Shown one piece after another: positions 5,438-5,647 of a stretch of 5,647 bases of DNA. Below the pieces are notes generated by a model, which had not been told where the DNA came from, ran no database searches, and saw only the letters and a program-made list of their open reading frames with translations. Source of the stretch: Desulfobacterales bacterium (GTDB lineage: Bacteria; Desulfobacterota; Desulfobacteria; Desulfobacterales; QNYZ01). The stretch's first letter is position 1, and the number at the start of each line of letters is the position of its first letter. The stretch lies in NCBI GenBank assembly GCA_029938515.1, contig JAOZUU010000207.1, forward strand, positions 1 to 5,647, written 5' to 3'. The position numbers and the translations under genes are program-made.

Positions 5438-5647
5438 ATGATTCTAAAAGATGAATTTAAAAAAATGATTTCAGAATTATCGAAAAAATTTACCATTCCG
5501 CCAATAGCGAACATTTTTTTCCCGCCTTTCTATAAAGGCGGCCAACCCAAAGATGCCCAGTTCATGGCCATAAGTCTTGAATGCGGGGCGGTCGGCGTCA
5601 GCTTTGTTCTCCTGCCTGATGAAAAAATGGAAGAATACACTGCTTTG
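5438..5647 (+). CDS. Unrecognised protein, N-terminal 70 residues (runs off the right edge)
   Basis: Open from the ATG at 5438 to the window end, with SD GAGGGG (5427-5432) five bases upstream. The visible part has a charged amphipathic N-terminal helix (about 1-18), a Pro/Phe-rich stretch IFFPPFYKGG (26-35), then QFMAISLECGAVGVSFVLLP (41-60), which looks like a beta strand followed by a glycine-containing hydrophobic segment of an alpha/beta domain rather than a signal peptide. C49 is the only cysteine so far. I cannot assign a family from this fragment. The upstream FNR-type box and the divergent hemerythrin-PAS neighbour suggest expression tied to anaerobiosis or redox state. That it is a real gene is likely from the SD, codon pattern and protein-like composition. 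Confidence 0.75.
   Translation, partial: MILKDEFKKMISELSKKFTIPPIANIFFPPFYKGGQPKDAQFMAISLECGAVGVSFVLLPDEKMEEYTAL

Noticed and set aside
5365..5454. 29-codon frame starting right after GGAGG, overlapping the gene at 5438
   Set aside because: The SD abuts the ATG with no spacer, the peptide is highly polar with no recognisable features, and it ends inside the following gene; a leader peptide is possible but unsupported.
1..5647. CRISPR array, tRNA, rRNA, insertion sequence or toxin-antitoxin pair
   Set aside because: No regularly spaced direct repeats, cloverleaf, transposase motifs or paired small genes were seen; the HTH protein is a lone regulator, not part of a recognisable toxin-antitoxin pair.

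Overview
The window looks like a chromosomal segment from a strictly anaerobic, metabolically versatile bacterium, most likely a Desulfobacterota (deltaproteobacterial sulfate-reducer-like) genome. This is inferred from a Ni-Fe carbon monoxide dehydrogenase, an HTH protein with a Cys/Trp-rich 'two-CW'-like tail, a hemerythrin-PAS protein, FNR-type boxes and a GTCATTCC-type intergenic palindrome. No ribosomal or other phylogenetic marker is present, so the assignment is tentative.

Layout. Positions 1-1233 (minus) hold the first 411 codons of an unrecognised protein that runs off the left edge. It starts 18 bp after the stop of cooS (1252-3231, minus), so the two form an apparent operon. cooS encodes a complete catalytic subunit of Ni-Fe CO dehydrogenase with every B-, C- and D-cluster ligand present. 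The 309-bp gap 3232-3540 is a dense divergent regulatory region: an SD-overlapping hairpin and an attenuator-like hairpin in the cooS leader, candidate promoters, and three copies of the palindrome CCAC-N3-GTGG. To the right, 3541-3945 (plus) encodes a 134-residue XRE-type HTH protein with seven cysteines in its C-terminal half. A short convergent gap with small repeats (3946-4028) separates it from 4029-4982 (minus), a hemerythrin-PAS protein. The 455-bp divergent region 4983-5437 contains two near-identical FNR-type boxes, one in front of each flanking gene, and a 62-bp palindromic repeat. A second unrecognised protein starts at 5438 (plus) and leaves the window.

How it may work. CooS would interconvert CO and CO2, passing electrons through its D and B clusters. 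No acetyl-CoA synthase, CooF-like ferredoxin, CooC maturation factor or hydrogenase is seen here, so the electron partner is unknown. The most interesting hypothesis is that the HTH/Cys protein senses redox state, metal or CO, and controls both itself and the cooS operon through the three palindromes. That would be distinct from the known CO sensors CooA (CRP-type haem) and RcoM (PAS-LytTR haem). The hemerythrin-PAS gene and its divergent neighbour look like a second, FNR-type-controlled redox/O2/NO response unit.
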